57,146 nucleotides of DNA from Chroococcidiopsidaceae cyanobacterium CP_BM_ER_R8_30 (GCA_019244235.1 JAFASY010000180.1:1-57146), one strand, 5' to 3'. Positions 1 through 9,697 are shown, numbered from the stretch's first letter. Notes: generated from the sequence alone by a model not told the origin. Numbers and translations: made by a program.

Positions 1-210
1 TTTGATCGGTTTCAGCAGGTGGATGTTTCGGATGCGCGGCAGAAAGGGGGAACAGGTTTGGGCTTGGCAATTTGTCAAAGTATTGTGCAGCAACATGGGG
101 GTAGTATTTGGGTGGAGAGTACGATGGACCAAGGGAGTACCTTCTATTTCACCTTGCCTGTACCTCCAAGAGAGAGCATTGACACTCTCTCCGTCAAGCT
201 GGCGCTGTAA
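1..210 (+). CDS. Sensor histidine kinase, C-terminal end (partial)
   Basis: The reading frame is open from the first base of the window and ends with TAA at 208-210, so only about 69 C-terminal residues are present. They contain the end of a HATPase_c ATP-binding domain: a phenylalanine-box-like FDRFQQ, then the G2 box [19 protein letters not shown], then the closing beta strands ending FYFTLPVP. This is the nucleotide-binding lid of a sensor kinase that phosphorylates its own histidine. The sensor part and any partner regulator lie outside the window. Family assignment is certain; the signal and partner are unknown. Confidence 0.9.
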   Translation, partial: FDRFQQVDVSDARQKGGTGLGLAICQSIVQQHGGSIWVESTMDQGSTFYFTLPVPPRESIDTLSVKLAL

Positions 211-411
211 CGGGAGTCCTCTCACTCCATTTCAGATAGAAGAGATAGCGATCGTATCTTTGGGAACCCGATTGGCGCACAGATTCAGAATGGCAGAGAT
301 GACAGCCACTGAGACTCGCCTTGGTACCGTACCACTGTAGTCGAGTTCCTAAATTTGCCATATATCCCTTCCGTTGCTATTAATAGCGGTTGGTGTAGGA
401 ATTTCCGATAA

Positions 412-1032
412 ATGAGTTCAGTTAGCCTGTTATGCCACGAAACTGTCTTTGTCAGTAGGCGACGTAAACGATTAGTCAAGAGGCGAAAATTTAAGAAGCG
501 GTCTTTTAGATGTTTGATGCTAGTTCTAGCAATTTTGCTCTGGTTTGGCTACAGAGAGGTGAAAAGCCAGTTTGAACATCCCCAAGCAATGTTGGTGTTG
601 GGCGGCGCTGTAGAGCGAGAGAGGTTTGCTGCCCAATTTGCTCGTCAGCATCCCAATCTAACTATCTGGGTTTCTTCTGGTAGTCCAAAAGACTATGCTG
701 AACGAGTGTTTGCTAAAGCTGGAATCAGTCCCAGTCGTTTGCATTTAGACTATCGAGCGTTAGATACTGTGACAAACTTCACAACACTAGTCGATGATTT
801 CAAAGCTCGCGGCATCAAGAGCGTCTATCTGATAACTTCTAGCTACCACATGCGTCGAGCTTGTGTCATCGGAGAAATTGTATTGGGGAGCCGAGGAATC
901 GATTTCAAACCCGTTTCGGTTCCGTCCGCCCTGCCACCTGAACCAATTCAAAAAGCTGTGCGTGATGGGGTTAGAGCCTTGCTATGGGTAACAACTGGTC
1001 GTACAGGTGCCAACCTGCTCCGTGGCAGCTGA
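412..1032 (+). CDS. YdcF/SanA-like DUF218 membrane-anchored protein
   Basis: A 206-residue protein of the DUF218 (ElyC/SanA/YdcF) family. A very basic N-terminus is followed by one hydrophobic segment (about residues 35-47), which should anchor it in the inner membrane. The DUF218 core follows: AMLVLGGAVERERFAAQFA, then the DTVTNF and ITSSYHMRRA motifs typical of the family. Family members are linked to envelope integrity and peptidoglycan or lipid-carrier homeostasis, but no reaction is firmly established. An earlier or later start is possible, since no clear ribosome binding site precedes the ATG. Function beyond the family name is not known. Confidence 0.8.
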   Translation: MSSVSLLCHETVFVSRRRKRLVKRRKFKKRSFRCLMLVLAILLWFGYREVKSQFEHPQAMLVLGGAVERERFAAQFARQHPNLTIWVSSGSPKDYAERVFAKAGISPSRLHLDYRALDTVTNFTTLVDDFKARGIKSVYLITSSYHMRRACVIGEIVLGSRGIDFKPVSVPSALPPEPIQKAVRDGVRALLWVTTGRTGANLLRGS

Positions 1033-1047
1033 AGTCATTGAGCCTTT

Positions 1048-1344
1048 CTACGCTGCAACTGACTCTTGTACCAGCACGTAAGGCTGCACAATCAGGGCAT
1101 TAAATCGTTTGGTGCGGTTGCCATTCCAATCTGCGAGCTGAGACGGTGAGGGTTTGGAGAGCAATTGTTCACCAATCCAATGTTGTACAGAAGAGACATT
1201 GTCACTGGCGATCGCTACCCCAACATCAAGTAAGTCTAGCTGAGTTGCCACCACAACCACAGCATCTCGCTGTACGTGAGGGATAAGCCAGTCCCACTCC
1301 GCCTCATCCAAATTTTCTGCAAGTTCTGTTCTTAAATCTGACAT
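1048..1344 (-). CDS. DUF2288 family protein
   Basis: A small (98 aa) acidic soluble protein beginning MSDLRTELAENLDEAEW. The motif string with WDWLIPHVQRDAVVVV and a later W-L-x-E/G core matches DUF2288, a family seen in cyanobacteria and proteobacteria with no assigned function. There is no signal peptide or membrane segment. It lies between two unrelated genes, and its 3' end faces the DUF218 gene. Family assignment is from recognition of the N-terminal pattern; no role is proposed. Confidence 0.7.
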   Translation of the reverse strand: MSDLRTELAENLDEAEWDWLIPHVQRDAVVVVATQLDLLDVGVAIASDNVSSVQHWIGEQLLSKPSPSQLADWNGNRTKRFNALIVQPYVLVQESVAA

Positions 1345-1375
1345 AGTGAAAAATTCAGTTCAATCGCATCTGATT

Positions 1376-1990
1376 TTAACGCCCTAGATCGTGCAGTGCA
1401 TTGATGACTGTAGCACACTGCTGCGTTAGGCTCTCTAGTTCCTGCCGCTCGGTAGAACTAGGGGCAGCAATCGGTTGACCAATCCTAACAGTAATTGAGA
1501 CGAGGCGGGGGATAGCAGAGCCTTTGGTTAAGATTCCCTGAGTTCCCCATAAACTCACTGGCAATAGCGGCGCTTTCGCTTTAGCGGCAATCAGAGCTGC
1601 CCCCAATTTAGGCTCAGTAATCCTGCCATCTGTTGTGCGGGTGCCTTGTAGGAATACGCCTGTGGCCCACCCAGCTTCCAGATACTTAAGTGCCGAACGA
1701 ATCGCACTTCGGTCTGCACTTTCTCGACTTACAGGGTAGGCACCATACAACTGAATCGCCTGCTGTAGTATGGGGATGTGAAATAATTCCTCCTTTGCCA
1801 TGTAAGCCACAGGTCGCCCTACACAGCTAGAGAGAATTGGTGGATCGAAGTAACTGGCGTGATTGCTAACGACCACTAATGGTCCTTGTCGAGGCACATG
1901 TTCAGCACCATAAGTGCGACCTTGGAAGTAAATATGTAGCATGGGGCTCACCACCGACCATTTGAATAGGTGGTAGAGCAAAAGACTCAT
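1376..1990 (-). CDS. 1-acyl-sn-glycerol-3-phosphate acyltransferase (PlsC type)
   Basis: A PlsC-family acyltransferase of about 204 aa that transfers a fatty acyl chain to lysophosphatidic acid or a similar lysolipid at the membrane. The catalytic block I H-x4-D is visible as NHASYFDPP, block II falls around YPVSRESADRSAIRSA, and block III is present as the FLQGTRTTDG variant of the usual FPEGTRS. A GTG start at 2014 would add eight residues; the ATG at 1990 (MSLLLYHLF) fits the family N-terminus better. It is one of two PlsC-like proteins in this window. Substrate is not predictable. Confidence 0.85.
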   Translation of the reverse strand: MSLLLYHLFKWSVVSPMLHIYFQGRTYGAEHVPRQGPLVVVSNHASYFDPPILSSCVGRPVAYMAKEELFHIPILQQAIQLYGAYPVSRESADRSAIRSALKYLEAGWATGVFLQGTRTTDGRITEPKLGAALIAAKAKAPLLPVSLWGTQGILTKGSAIPRLVSITVRIGQPIAAPSSTERQELESLTQQCATVINALHDLGR

Positions 1991-2076
1991 TAATGGTTCG
2001 CGATTTCTACCCACAAGGTTAACCGAAATTTTCGACCTACCAATAGCTATAGCTTATCCCCTTGATAGCGCCGTTA

Positions 2077-3177
2077 TTATCTTTGACTTCTCTCTCTATC
2101 TATCTCCTGGTTCGGTTGAGTTGAACTGACAACTTCAATATCATCGTATTTCTTGACGTTGTAGACAATGGTCGAGATCAACCAACTTAATATAAAGATG
2201 CCAATGATGAGGTAGCCAATAGTGCCAAAGTTATCGCTCAGATTTCCGACAAAATCCCAAAACGGACCCTTCAGGTTTAATTGATCAGCCACGATGCTTA
2301 AAGCTTCAATTCCGCCAATCACTAAAGCAACCAGTACAGAAACCAAAGTGATGGTCATGTTGTAGTAAAGTTTACGAATCGGCTTCACATAAGCCCAGCC
2401 ATAAGCACCAAGCATCATAATCCCATCGGTCGTGTCAACTAAGCACATCCCGGCAGTAAACAAAGCTGGGAACAGTAGGATATTCCAGATTGGCAAACCT
2501 TTAGAAGCTTCGGCTGCAGAAATCCCCAAGAGCCCCACCTCAGTTGCTGTATCGAACCCCAAACCGAAGAGAACACCCAGAGGATACATTTTCCAGCTAC
2601 TGTCTATTAGCCGCAGCAAGGGACGGAAAACGCGACCCCTAATGCCGCGTTGGTCTAAAAATTCGTCCAAAGTCCGCTCATCAAAAGTTCCGCCTCGCTT
2701 GACGGTTTGGAAGGTATGATAAACGTCCCATAGAACGATTATGTTAATGATCGCAATCAGCAACAGGAAAGCTGCAGAAACGCTTGTACCAATCAATCCA
2801 CCGATCTGCTGGAGACCAGGAAAGTCTTTCTTAATAGCGGCAGCGGTTGCGGCAATGGCGACAGACATTAAAACCACAATAGTGGAGTGACCAAGCGAGA
2901 AGAAGAAGCCGACAGCCACAGGTCGTTTTTTATCCTGCATCAATTTGCGGGTGACGTTATCAACCGCTGCAATATGATCTGCGTCCACAGCATGGCGCAA
3001 ACCAAAGCTGTAGGCGATAAGAGAGGTGCCTAGCAGGAGTGGATACTGATGAAAGGCTATGAGGGCAAGGACCCAAAATAAGACATTAGCAATAATCAGA
3101 AGCACATAAATGTTAAAAATATTGCGCCGGACGTGCTTTGGACTATCGTTTAAAACATGAACAAAACCTGTTAGCAT
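2077..3177 (-). CDS. NiCoT family nickel/cobalt transporter
   Basis: A 366-aa polytopic membrane protein of the NiCoT (HoxN/HupN/NixA) class, importing Ni2+ or Co2+. The family signature in helix II is clear: RHAVDADHIAAVDNVTRK. The second signature, LGFDTATEVGLLG, and a third around GMCLVDTTDG are also present. About eight hydrophobic helices are visible. In cyanobacteria nickel feeds hydrogenase or urease and cobalt feeds cobalamin, but no such gene is nearby to tell which. The 5' leader (3178-3420) contains strong alternative hairpins and could carry metal- or cofactor-dependent control. Confidence 0.92.
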   Translation of the reverse strand: MLTGFVHVLNDSPKHVRRNIFNIYVLLIIANVLFWVLALIAFHQYPLLLGTSLIAYSFGLRHAVDADHIAAVDNVTRKLMQDKKRPVAVGFFFSLGHSTIVVLMSVAIAATAAAIKKDFPGLQQIGGLIGTSVSAAFLLLIAIINIIVLWDVYHTFQTVKRGGTFDERTLDEFLDQRGIRGRVFRPLLRLIDSSWKMYPLGVLFGLGFDTATEVGLLGISAAEASKGLPIWNILLFPALFTAGMCLVDTTDGIMMLGAYGWAYVKPIRKLYYNMTITLVSVLVALVIGGIEALSIVADQLNLKGPFWDFVGNLSDNFGTIGYLIIGIFILSWLISTIVYNVKKYDDIEVVSSTQPNQEIDRERSQR

Positions 3178-3285
3178 TTTCCTCCAAAAGACTTAGTCAA
3201 CGAGTAGAGTTAGCAATTAGCTTATTCAAGCTCTAACTTTAGATAGATGTTTATTAAAAACAGCTAGAGTGTCGACTTTAATGAA

Positions 3286-3412
3286 GTCAACAAGTCCTGG
3301 AGATTCTCTCCGGAAGGACGCTGACAAGGCATTTTTCCAGTTTTAGCCAAGCGGCAGCTTGGCTTGATTCAACGTTGCCTTTCCTCTTTTAAAGAAGGGA
3401 AGTAGGAGAATC
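3286..3412 (-). promoter_or_regulatory. Structured leader upstream of the NiCoT gene (candidate attenuator)
   Basis: Four stems can be drawn. GTCA 3286-3289 pairs with TGAC 3322-3325, with GTCC/GGAC and GGAG/CTCC stacked inside it. AAGGCA 3326-3331 pairs with TGCCTT 3376-3381, and AGCCAAGC 3345-3352 pairs with GCTTGGCT 3357-3364. GATTCTC at 3302-3308, inside the first hairpin, can instead pair with GAGAATC at 3406-3412. Mutually exclusive pairing is what a switch would show. I do not see a cobalamin or NiCo riboswitch consensus. It could also be the 3' structure of the upstream CLC transcript. Confidence 0.35.
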
Positions 3413-3540
3413 AACCACTGAAAAGGTGTTAGAAACGCTTGAGAATTACACCTTTGAACAAAAGCCGAGCGCTAAAATTCAGTAAACCTATTTTCATTTT
3501 TAAATTCAATGCGGTGGGGGGGCATATATAAGTTGTCTCC

Positions 3541-5487
3541 TCATCTCATTCCTGACAAACTCGAACCAGACGGGATCTCCGGGAGCTGCTTCAGTTTTTC
3601 CTCTTCTGGTAAAGACAATTCATCAGGCTGAGATGGCACATTCAAATAGTGGCGGAGTAATTGGCGCGTTGCTGCCACCCTATAGACTAAGTCGATTTGC
3701 TCCCGTTCAAGTAAGCCTAAAACTCGCTCTCTTTTGTCTTGGTCTACCACTGGCAACTGGTGTAGACCTCGTGCTGCCATCCGGCTTAAAGCCTCAGACA
3801 AAAGTTCATCAGTGTAAGCATAGAGAATCTCAGTTGTACAAATATCACTCAGTTGTCGAGCGCATGGATTGCCATCCACATCATTAACCCAATGTTGTGA
3901 TTCCCGAACAGAAATTGCCCGGTTGATATCCTCAAGCGTCACAATTCCAATTAACCGCTCTGTATCATCAATGACTAAAGCACTATGGCGTCGATCGCGT
4001 GTCAGAGCTAAACCTGCCTGTAACACTGTCATAGTGCCTGGTAACATCAGCACAGAATCATTCATTGCCTCTGCTACCAGCATTTGCGGCAAAATTTCTA
4101 AGCTTTGGTCTTTCTCAACACTGAGGTCCAAAGGCAGATTTGAGCTAGAAGTTGCGGATGGAGCTTTAAGCTCCACAAGCCAGACGCTCAAGCCCACAGC
4201 TGCCATTAAAGGCAAAACAATGCGGTAGTCGCGTGTTAACTCGAACAATAATAGAATTGCCGTTAGAGGGGCTTTGGCACTGGCAGCTAAAACTGCCGCC
4301 ATGCCAACCATGGCGTAAGCTGGGGGAGCTGCCATATATAGGCCAAGCGTTGGTGCGACCGTTGCCAAAATTTTGGCATAAGCGGCTCCGAAAGAGGCAC
4401 CGAGGAACATAGCTGGAGCAAAAACACCGCCGATAAAACCACTGCCGAGGCTAATCGCCGTCAGCACCAGCTTGAGCAAGAGGAGTATAACTAACAACTG
4501 TGTGGTAAATTCTCCATCTTGTAGCATCGCTTCAATTGTTTCGTAGCCAATGCCCAAGATATAAGGCCATCGTAGCGCTACCAAACCAACACAGGCTCCA
4601 CCAATAACTGGGTGAATAACTGGCGATATTCTGGCTAGCCAAGTGAATCCAGGTACTTGTCCCCTAAAACACTCTCTTGCTAGCCGAATTGCCTGGGTAT
4701 AGGTAATTGCAACCAGACTCGCTCCTAGACCTAACCCCACGTAAAGAGGAAATTCCAGTAGGCTGCGCACCTCGTAAACAGGTAAAGCAAATGCAGGCTG
4801 TGCTCCTAGCCCGATCTGAGCAATTAGCGCTGCTACCACTGCTGCTAATAGCACCACACTGACTGCTGAAGTGGCAAATGTGGTTCCCAGTACCACCTCT
4901 AAGGCAAAGAACACTCCAGCAATCGGGGCGTTAAATCCGGCTGCTAAGCCAGCCGCCGCTCCAGCTCCTAAAAGTAAGCGCTGTCGATCTTGGGACACTT
5001 GCAGCACCTGACCCAAGAGCATACCCAAGTTAGCTCCTATCTCGACACTTGGACCCTCTGGTCCGAGAGAAGCCCCGCTACCTAAAGAAACGGAAGCCGC
5101 TAACATTTTCCTGACTGGTTGGAGTTGTTGAGGTGCCCAATACTGGGCAGAACCACCATGAGCCGCTGCGATCAAAGCTGAGAGTCCTGGTCCAAAATCT
5201 AGAGAGCGCCAACGCATCAACCCAACAATTATTCCCCCACCAATAGGAGCACAAGCTAAAGTCCAACCCCCCCAAACCGTGATTGCTCCCACTAGGTCTT
5301 CTAGCATGAGATGGTGAACTAGCTCGATCAGATAGTGAAACGTAACGACCCCCATGCCAGTGCCGCTACCAATTAGTACTGCTAAGAGCAGCACTACAGT
5401 TTCTGGGGATGGCTGAAAACGGTTGAATATGCGAGTTAAGCGGGTGGAAGACTTAGATAGCGCGCTTCTGTTGCGGTAGAAACTCAT
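3541..5487 (-). CDS. CLC chloride channel/antiporter with C-terminal CBS pair
   Basis: A 648-aa CLC-family protein. The three ion-filter motifs are present: GSGTGMG near the first helices, GSGASLGPEGPSVEIGA (the GxEGP motif with the gating glutamate) and GSGFIGGVFAPAMFLGA (GxFxP). The membrane domain covers about residues 30-450. Two CBS domains follow (about 465-600) and would bind an adenine nucleotide to regulate gating. Bacterial CLC proteins are mostly Cl-/H+ exchangers used in acid or osmotic stress; whether this one is a channel or an exchanger is not decided here. It is upstream of, and collinear with, the NiCoT gene, but 363 bp separate them. Confidence 0.92.
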   Translation of the reverse strand: MSFYRNRSALSKSSTRLTRIFNRFQPSPETVVLLLAVLIGSGTGMGVVTFHYLIELVHHLMLEDLVGAITVWGGWTLACAPIGGGIIVGLMRWRSLDFGPGLSALIAAAHGGSAQYWAPQQLQPVRKMLAASVSLGSGASLGPEGPSVEIGANLGMLLGQVLQVSQDRQRLLLGAGAAAGLAAGFNAPIAGVFFALEVVLGTTFATSAVSVVLLAAVVAALIAQIGLGAQPAFALPVYEVRSLLEFPLYVGLGLGASLVAITYTQAIRLARECFRGQVPGFTWLARISPVIHPVIGGACVGLVALRWPYILGIGYETIEAMLQDGEFTTQLLVILLLLKLVLTAISLGSGFIGGVFAPAMFLGASFGAAYAKILATVAPTLGLYMAAPPAYAMVGMAAVLAASAKAPLTAILLLFELTRDYRIVLPLMAAVGLSVWLVELKAPSATSSSNLPLDLSVEKDQSLEILPQMLVAEAMNDSVLMLPGTMTVLQAGLALTRDRRHSALVIDDTERLIGIVTLEDINRAISVRESQHWVNDVDGNPCARQLSDICTTEILYAYTDELLSEALSRMAARGLHQLPVVDQDKRERVLGLLEREQIDLVYRVAATRQLLRHYLNVPSQPDELSLPEEEKLKQLPEIPSGSSLSGMR

Positions 5488-5765
5488 GGGAAGGGAGGGC
5501 AGTCATCAAGCAGTGAAGTGATTTAAGCGAATTTAAATTTTTGTGTATTACCTCTCATTTTGCGCCATCATTCAGCAACCCGACAAGTAGGCTGGAGCTA
5601 TTGTTTCTTGAATGACAAATCAGACAACAAAATGCAAAGAAAGCAGATTTTATTTGTTAGATGTGTGATTATTAAAGCAAAATGGGCAGACTGAGGCTTG
5701 GGCAATCAAGAATGGTTGGCTACAATTCGATGTCCCTCTGGATAAAGAGATTGGAATGAACTAGG

Positions 5766-6179
5766 TTGAAGACTATGAACTCTCCACACACTTTTGATAA
5801 TTATTCTGTTACTTGCCCAATTTGCCAACGGCTCGATAGTCTACAGCAAGTCGAGCTTAGTCATGGTTTATTTACCTGTCCGCATTGCCAGGAACAACTG
5901 GTAGTGGCATGGAGTGGTCATTATGTCCGTGACCCTCACAAGGGTAAGCACCTAGTCGTCAATGAGGTATTATTACAGCGTAAAAGCCGACCTTTAGCCC
6001 GAATTTTACGGGATTTTGGCAACCTACAGCGACCTTCCCTAATTGTTGTGCTAGGCAGTGCCATTCTCTTCGGGGTCAGCTTTATAACGCTGGAAAGCCT
6101 GAACTCGAAGCATCAGCCGCTTCAGGAGCGCTTGCAAGCAACAGCAGTTGTACATCCTAGCCAAAACTTACATCCTTAA
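5766..6179 (+). CDS. Zinc-ribbon, single-pass membrane protein of unknown function
   Basis: A 137-aa hypothetical. The N-terminus carries two CxxC pairs 22 residues apart (CPICQRL...CPHCQEQL, about residues 17-45), a classic zinc ribbon. After a basic linker comes one hydrophobic segment (about residues 96-113, SLIVVLGSAILFGVSFITL) and a short tail. So it is probably an inner-membrane protein with a cytoplasmic zinc ribbon. I do not recognise a named family. The ATG at 5775 is an alternative start. The gene stands alone between two minus-strand genes. Confidence 0.6.
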   Translation: MKTMNSPHTFDNYSVTCPICQRLDSLQQVELSHGLFTCPHCQEQLVVAWSGHYVRDPHKGKHLVVNEVLLQRKSRPLARILRDFGNLQRPSLIVVLGSAILFGVSFITLESLNSKHQPLQERLQATAVVHPSQNLHP

Positions 6180-6237
6180 TTTTCGCTAGCTACTTTCGTC
6201 AAGTGCCTTTGAGATGCAGCATCTGGAGTGTAGAGAG

Positions 6238-6355
6238 GAATATCCCTACGCCCCACAAAGGCGGACGCAGGGGCGGTTGTAGCCTCGCCCCAACCGCCTC
6301 ACGGACGACAAGTTGCGTGGCGAGGAGACCTCGCCGCAACGTCCTCCCCTACACC
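6238..6355. repeat. GC-rich palindromic intergenic repeat
   Basis: A G/C-rich block with two strong hairpins, GGCGGTT/AACCGCC (about 6274-6300) and GTTGCG...GGCGAGG/CCTCGCC...GCAAC (6312-6340). It lies directly after the stop codon of the GT39 gene. Its style (flanking CCCTAC/GTAGGG, GGGCGAGG core) resembles the dispersed palindromic repeats common between cyanobacterial genes. It may act as a transcript end for the minus-strand gene. No second copy was seen in this window. Confidence 0.5.
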
Positions 6356-7986
6356 CTGTTTTTTGTCATCAATGTCCATCCCTCGGCTGTACCTAGCAGC
6401 TTCACTGGTGTCAGATCTAATTTTTCTCTAGCATCCCGATCAAGGAGAAAATATGGTTGAGGGTCTTGCTGCCATTTTTGTTGCAGCTCTTCAATGGCAG
6501 ACAGCCTACGGCTGGCATCACCAGTGACTGGGATGACTTGGCGATCGCTATAGAAATTCAATGAAGGACGACTGTCATGGTAGGAAGTATAGACTTTCTG
6601 TCCTACGGGAGTGCCTTTGCGGACAATTTCCGCCACTGGTTTAACTGGATAGGTTTCCGCTAACTCCCAAACCCAGTGGTGAGAAGCCATGAGTAGTAGC
6701 AGCGAAACATATGAGCCCCAAAATAAGATTGAGATAAATTGTTTGTCTCCCAAAGCCGCTAAAATAGCTGCCAAGGTCATTGTTGCCCCTACTGCCGCTA
6801 GAATTACCTGTAATTGCCACTTCGGTGCTGCTGGACCCCAGGGACTAAAGTAAAAGCTAACTACTGTAGTTCCTAGCGCTAGCAACGCCAAAACGGCAAC
6901 CCAAGCGCGCGGATAAGCTGGACGCCACTGCCAAGCCTCGGCTAGCTGAACTCCCGTAGCTATAGCCACCGCTGGGTAAAGGGGTAAGACATACCAGGGA
7001 AGTTTAGTTTCCATAGCTGAAATAGCCAGCAAATAAATCCCACCCCAAACCAGCACAAGCTTAGCCCAGCTCAGGTTGCGGTGACTCCAGGTTAAGCGCA
7101 AACCTTGGGGCAAAAAGAGTAGCCACGGCCAAGCATATTCACAGATTTCTAACAAGTAGTACCAAGCTGGTCCTGTGTGATTCTCGACTGAGGTCCAAAC
7201 CCGTCCTAAAGATTGATCGACAATGACTGTACTAAAGGTTTGACCATAGTGCAGCCACTGGGCACCGTACCAGAAAATGACATCAGCGCTACCAAGCAAA
7301 ACACCAATCCACATGTACCAACTACTCAGTAGTCGTGGTGTATCCCAAAAGAGAAACGCCAGGGCGATGGCACCTAGTAGCGCTCCCATAATGCCTTTTG
7401 TGAGGCAAATCAGCCCAAAACTGAAACCGACTCCCAAGCAATAGCGCAGATCGCGGCGTGATCGCAACAGACACCAGATCATCAACAAAAAGAAACACTC
7501 TACCGCCCCGTCTAGCATTGCCAATCGACCATGACGTACAACTGGCAGCATTGTTAGGTAAGTTAGGGCAGAGAAGATAGCCCAAAGTCGTTGGTGAAAA
7601 ATTTCTCGGCCAATGCAATACAGTAGCGGCACCGAGAGTGCAGTTAGCATTGCCCCTGGTAGACGCGTTGTCCACTCATTTACACCACCGATGGAGTAGG
7701 TCAAAGCAATGAGCCAGTGCATCAACGGCGGTTTATTCAGATAAGGTTCGCCTCCAAGTGTTGGATACAGCCAACGCAATGAACCAGATGGAGCCTGCCA
7801 GATGTCACGCGCTACCTGGGCAACAATCCCCTCATCCCAATCTCGTAGCGCCGCTCCACCAAGATTAATTCCGAACAGTAGCACTGCTGCCAACAGCAAC
7901 CCTACAATCCAGAGCCACTCAACCCACTCGTCAGGACGGCGAAACCGCTTCTTTGAACGACCCCAGGCAAAAGTTTGTTTGTACAT
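6349..7986 (-). CDS. Glycosyltransferase family 39 (ArnT/PMT-like) membrane protein
   Basis: A 545-aa polytopic protein of the GT39/ArnT type, which moves a sugar from a polyprenyl-phosphate donor to a lipid or protein on the periplasmic side. The first loop holds the family's catalytic acidic patch, LRDWDEGIVAQVARD, followed by the conserved NKPPLMHWL motif. About eleven hydrophobic segments follow, then a C-terminal soluble part. The ATG at 7986 gives a sensible basic N-terminus before the first helix. The acceptor (lipid A-like, hopanoid or protein) cannot be told. The last codons lie against a palindromic repeat. Confidence 0.88.
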   Translation of the reverse strand: MYKQTFAWGRSKKRFRRPDEWVEWLWIVGLLLAAVLLFGINLGGAALRDWDEGIVAQVARDIWQAPSGSLRWLYPTLGGEPYLNKPPLMHWLIALTYSIGGVNEWTTRLPGAMLTALSVPLLYCIGREIFHQRLWAIFSALTYLTMLPVVRHGRLAMLDGAVECFFLLMIWCLLRSRRDLRYCLGVGFSFGLICLTKGIMGALLGAIALAFLFWDTPRLLSSWYMWIGVLLGSADVIFWYGAQWLHYGQTFSTVIVDQSLGRVWTSVENHTGPAWYYLLEICEYAWPWLLFLPQGLRLTWSHRNLSWAKLVLVWGGIYLLAISAMETKLPWYVLPLYPAVAIATGVQLAEAWQWRPAYPRAWVAVLALLALGTTVVSFYFSPWGPAAPKWQLQVILAAVGATMTLAAILAALGDKQFISILFWGSYVSLLLLMASHHWVWELAETYPVKPVAEIVRKGTPVGQKVYTSYHDSRPSLNFYSDRQVIPVTGDASRRLSAIEELQQKWQQDPQPYFLLDRDAREKLDLTPVKLLGTAEGWTLMTKNRV

Positions 7987-8128
7987 GCTTATATAATTTC
8001 AATTAATTACTGCGATCTAGCCGTCAATCGAGTTTTCCCCATAACCCTAAAAATATACGCATACTAAATATATTGAGCAAATTGAATTTTATCAAGGCAG
8101 ATTAAATACATCAAGTTCCATAAACTTT

Positions 8129-9568
8129 TTACTTGATCATGCTTGCTAAAGCTTCCTGAAGGTCATGAGTGAGGTCAGCAACAGCTAGTCTTGCACTACG
8201 ACGATCGGCTTGATAAACTTCCCAACGGTCTGAAACTGATATCGGTTGACCTACAGTCATCTGTACCCATTGCTTACCCAGTCGTGGACGACGAAAGGGA
8301 TTACCACCGTTAATGCGCGTGATTGTATCCCACATAAGTAACGTAGTTTCAGCAAACCGCTCTACAGTAAATTTTTCCTGAACATACTTGCCTGTCACTG
8401 CGACAAAACTTTCTACTAACCGCATGTGCCACATTCTCAAACTCGCCTCCTCAGCAATTATGTCAGCCAATCCTCGCTCTAAAGGGGAAAGGGCTTCAAG
8501 CTGCTTAATATCTTCTCGGTAAATCCGATCCCAGCCTGCTTGTTCTAGACGACGACAACGGTCGATTAAACTCCCCTTAGCTGGTAGACCAAAGTATTGC
8601 TCTGCTACTAGCAGTGCCGTATTGAGGAGCGCTTGGAGTCGAGAGGCAAATTGCTCGCTCTTCATAGGCAATAGGGTTTCTGAGGAAAAAGATGCTGGTG
8701 TTGCTGTACCAGTAGATATCTCTTTCGTTATGGTCTTGGGTAGTACTTGATGGTAGAACTTAGCATAAAACTCTTCCATCAAGGATAGTAAGTGTTCGCC
8801 CAAACGATAAAGTCGGCGATAGAGGGATGCCTGATCTGTATTTGCATCCCCTACTTGCTCGTCAACTGTGGGTAAACCACTAGCCGCCTCCAATTCACTC
8901 AACAGCTTTTCCAAAGGCTTCCAAGGAGGCTCAACATAATAGTACTGAATGCCGATTGGTACAATCAGAACCTGCTCAGAACGTCCAGCTTTAAGCAAAT
9001 CTTCAACACACCAGAATCCTAGCTGAGCAATGCCTGGTTCCAGTGGGCTGACAATTCCATTGTGACCGTTGGTAGCTCCTTCTGGGGCCGCTGCTAGCGG
9101 TAGCTTACTGTTGGCAAACAAGTCACGAGCTGAGTGCAAACCAATCCGATCGAACTTGCCACGATGAATGGGCGTTCCACCCAAACGAGAATATAGCCAA
9201 CCCACATAAGCTCCCGCCCATATTGGAATACCGCGATCGTAGATGAAATGGGAATGAATCGGACGTTGCAGGGATATTTTCTGTTGCCGTGCTACCTCTG
9301 GAACTAGGCGAGATAAGAGGTATGCCATACAAAGCGGATCGTCAGCACTGGGGTGACGAAACGCCATCATGAAGCGAATTTTACCTGCTTGAAATTGCTG
9401 GTAGAGATCTACTAAAGTTTCGACATTATCTGCTTGAATATGGGTAATTTTTGTTTGCCATCGTAACCAAGCAGGCAATAACAGCTGTATCCCCCGCAGA
9501 ACTAGGGGGTTGAAGGCAGGAGGAATAAATTCTAGAGGTGGTTGAACCTGAATAATTGGATGGGGCAA
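8129..9568 (-). CDS. Large PlsC-type acyltransferase
   Basis: About 479 aa. The N-terminal half is a PlsC-like domain: FRHPSADDP carries the catalytic HxxxxD, PIHRGKFDR is block II and AAAPEGATNGH is block III. The C-terminal half (about residues 250-479) is helical and not recognised. It probably acylates a glycerolipid or related acceptor at the membrane, but the extra domain makes the substrate unclear. Start choice: the frame is open to a TTG at 9607, yet AAGGAG lies six bases before the TTG at 9568, so that TTG is preferred. It is the second acyltransferase of this type within 8 kb. Confidence 0.8.
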   Translation of the reverse strand: MPHPIIQVQPPLEFIPPAFNPLVLRGIQLLLPAWLRWQTKITHIQADNVETLVDLYQQFQAGKIRFMMAFRHPSADDPLCMAYLLSRLVPEVARQQKISLQRPIHSHFIYDRGIPIWAGAYVGWLYSRLGGTPIHRGKFDRIGLHSARDLFANSKLPLAAAPEGATNGHNGIVSPLEPGIAQLGFWCVEDLLKAGRSEQVLIVPIGIQYYYVEPPWKPLEKLLSELEAASGLPTVDEQVGDANTDQASLYRRLYRLGEHLLSLMEEFYAKFYHQVLPKTITKEISTGTATPASFSSETLLPMKSEQFASRLQALLNTALLVAEQYFGLPAKGSLIDRCRRLEQAGWDRIYREDIKQLEALSPLERGLADIIAEEASLRMWHMRLVESFVAVTGKYVQEKFTVERFAETTLLMWDTITRINGGNPFRRPRLGKQWVQMTVGQPISVSDRWEVYQADRRSARLAVADLTHDLQEALASMIK

Positions 9569-9697
9569 AAGTTTCTCCTTTCGCGACACACTTTGATGAT
9601 GAGGCAACCGTGTCCATAATCTCCCACTGTACTAGCCTGATGAACGCCTAGCAGCATCAAAGGTAAAACTACAGCAGCATTAGAATACACCTTTTAT

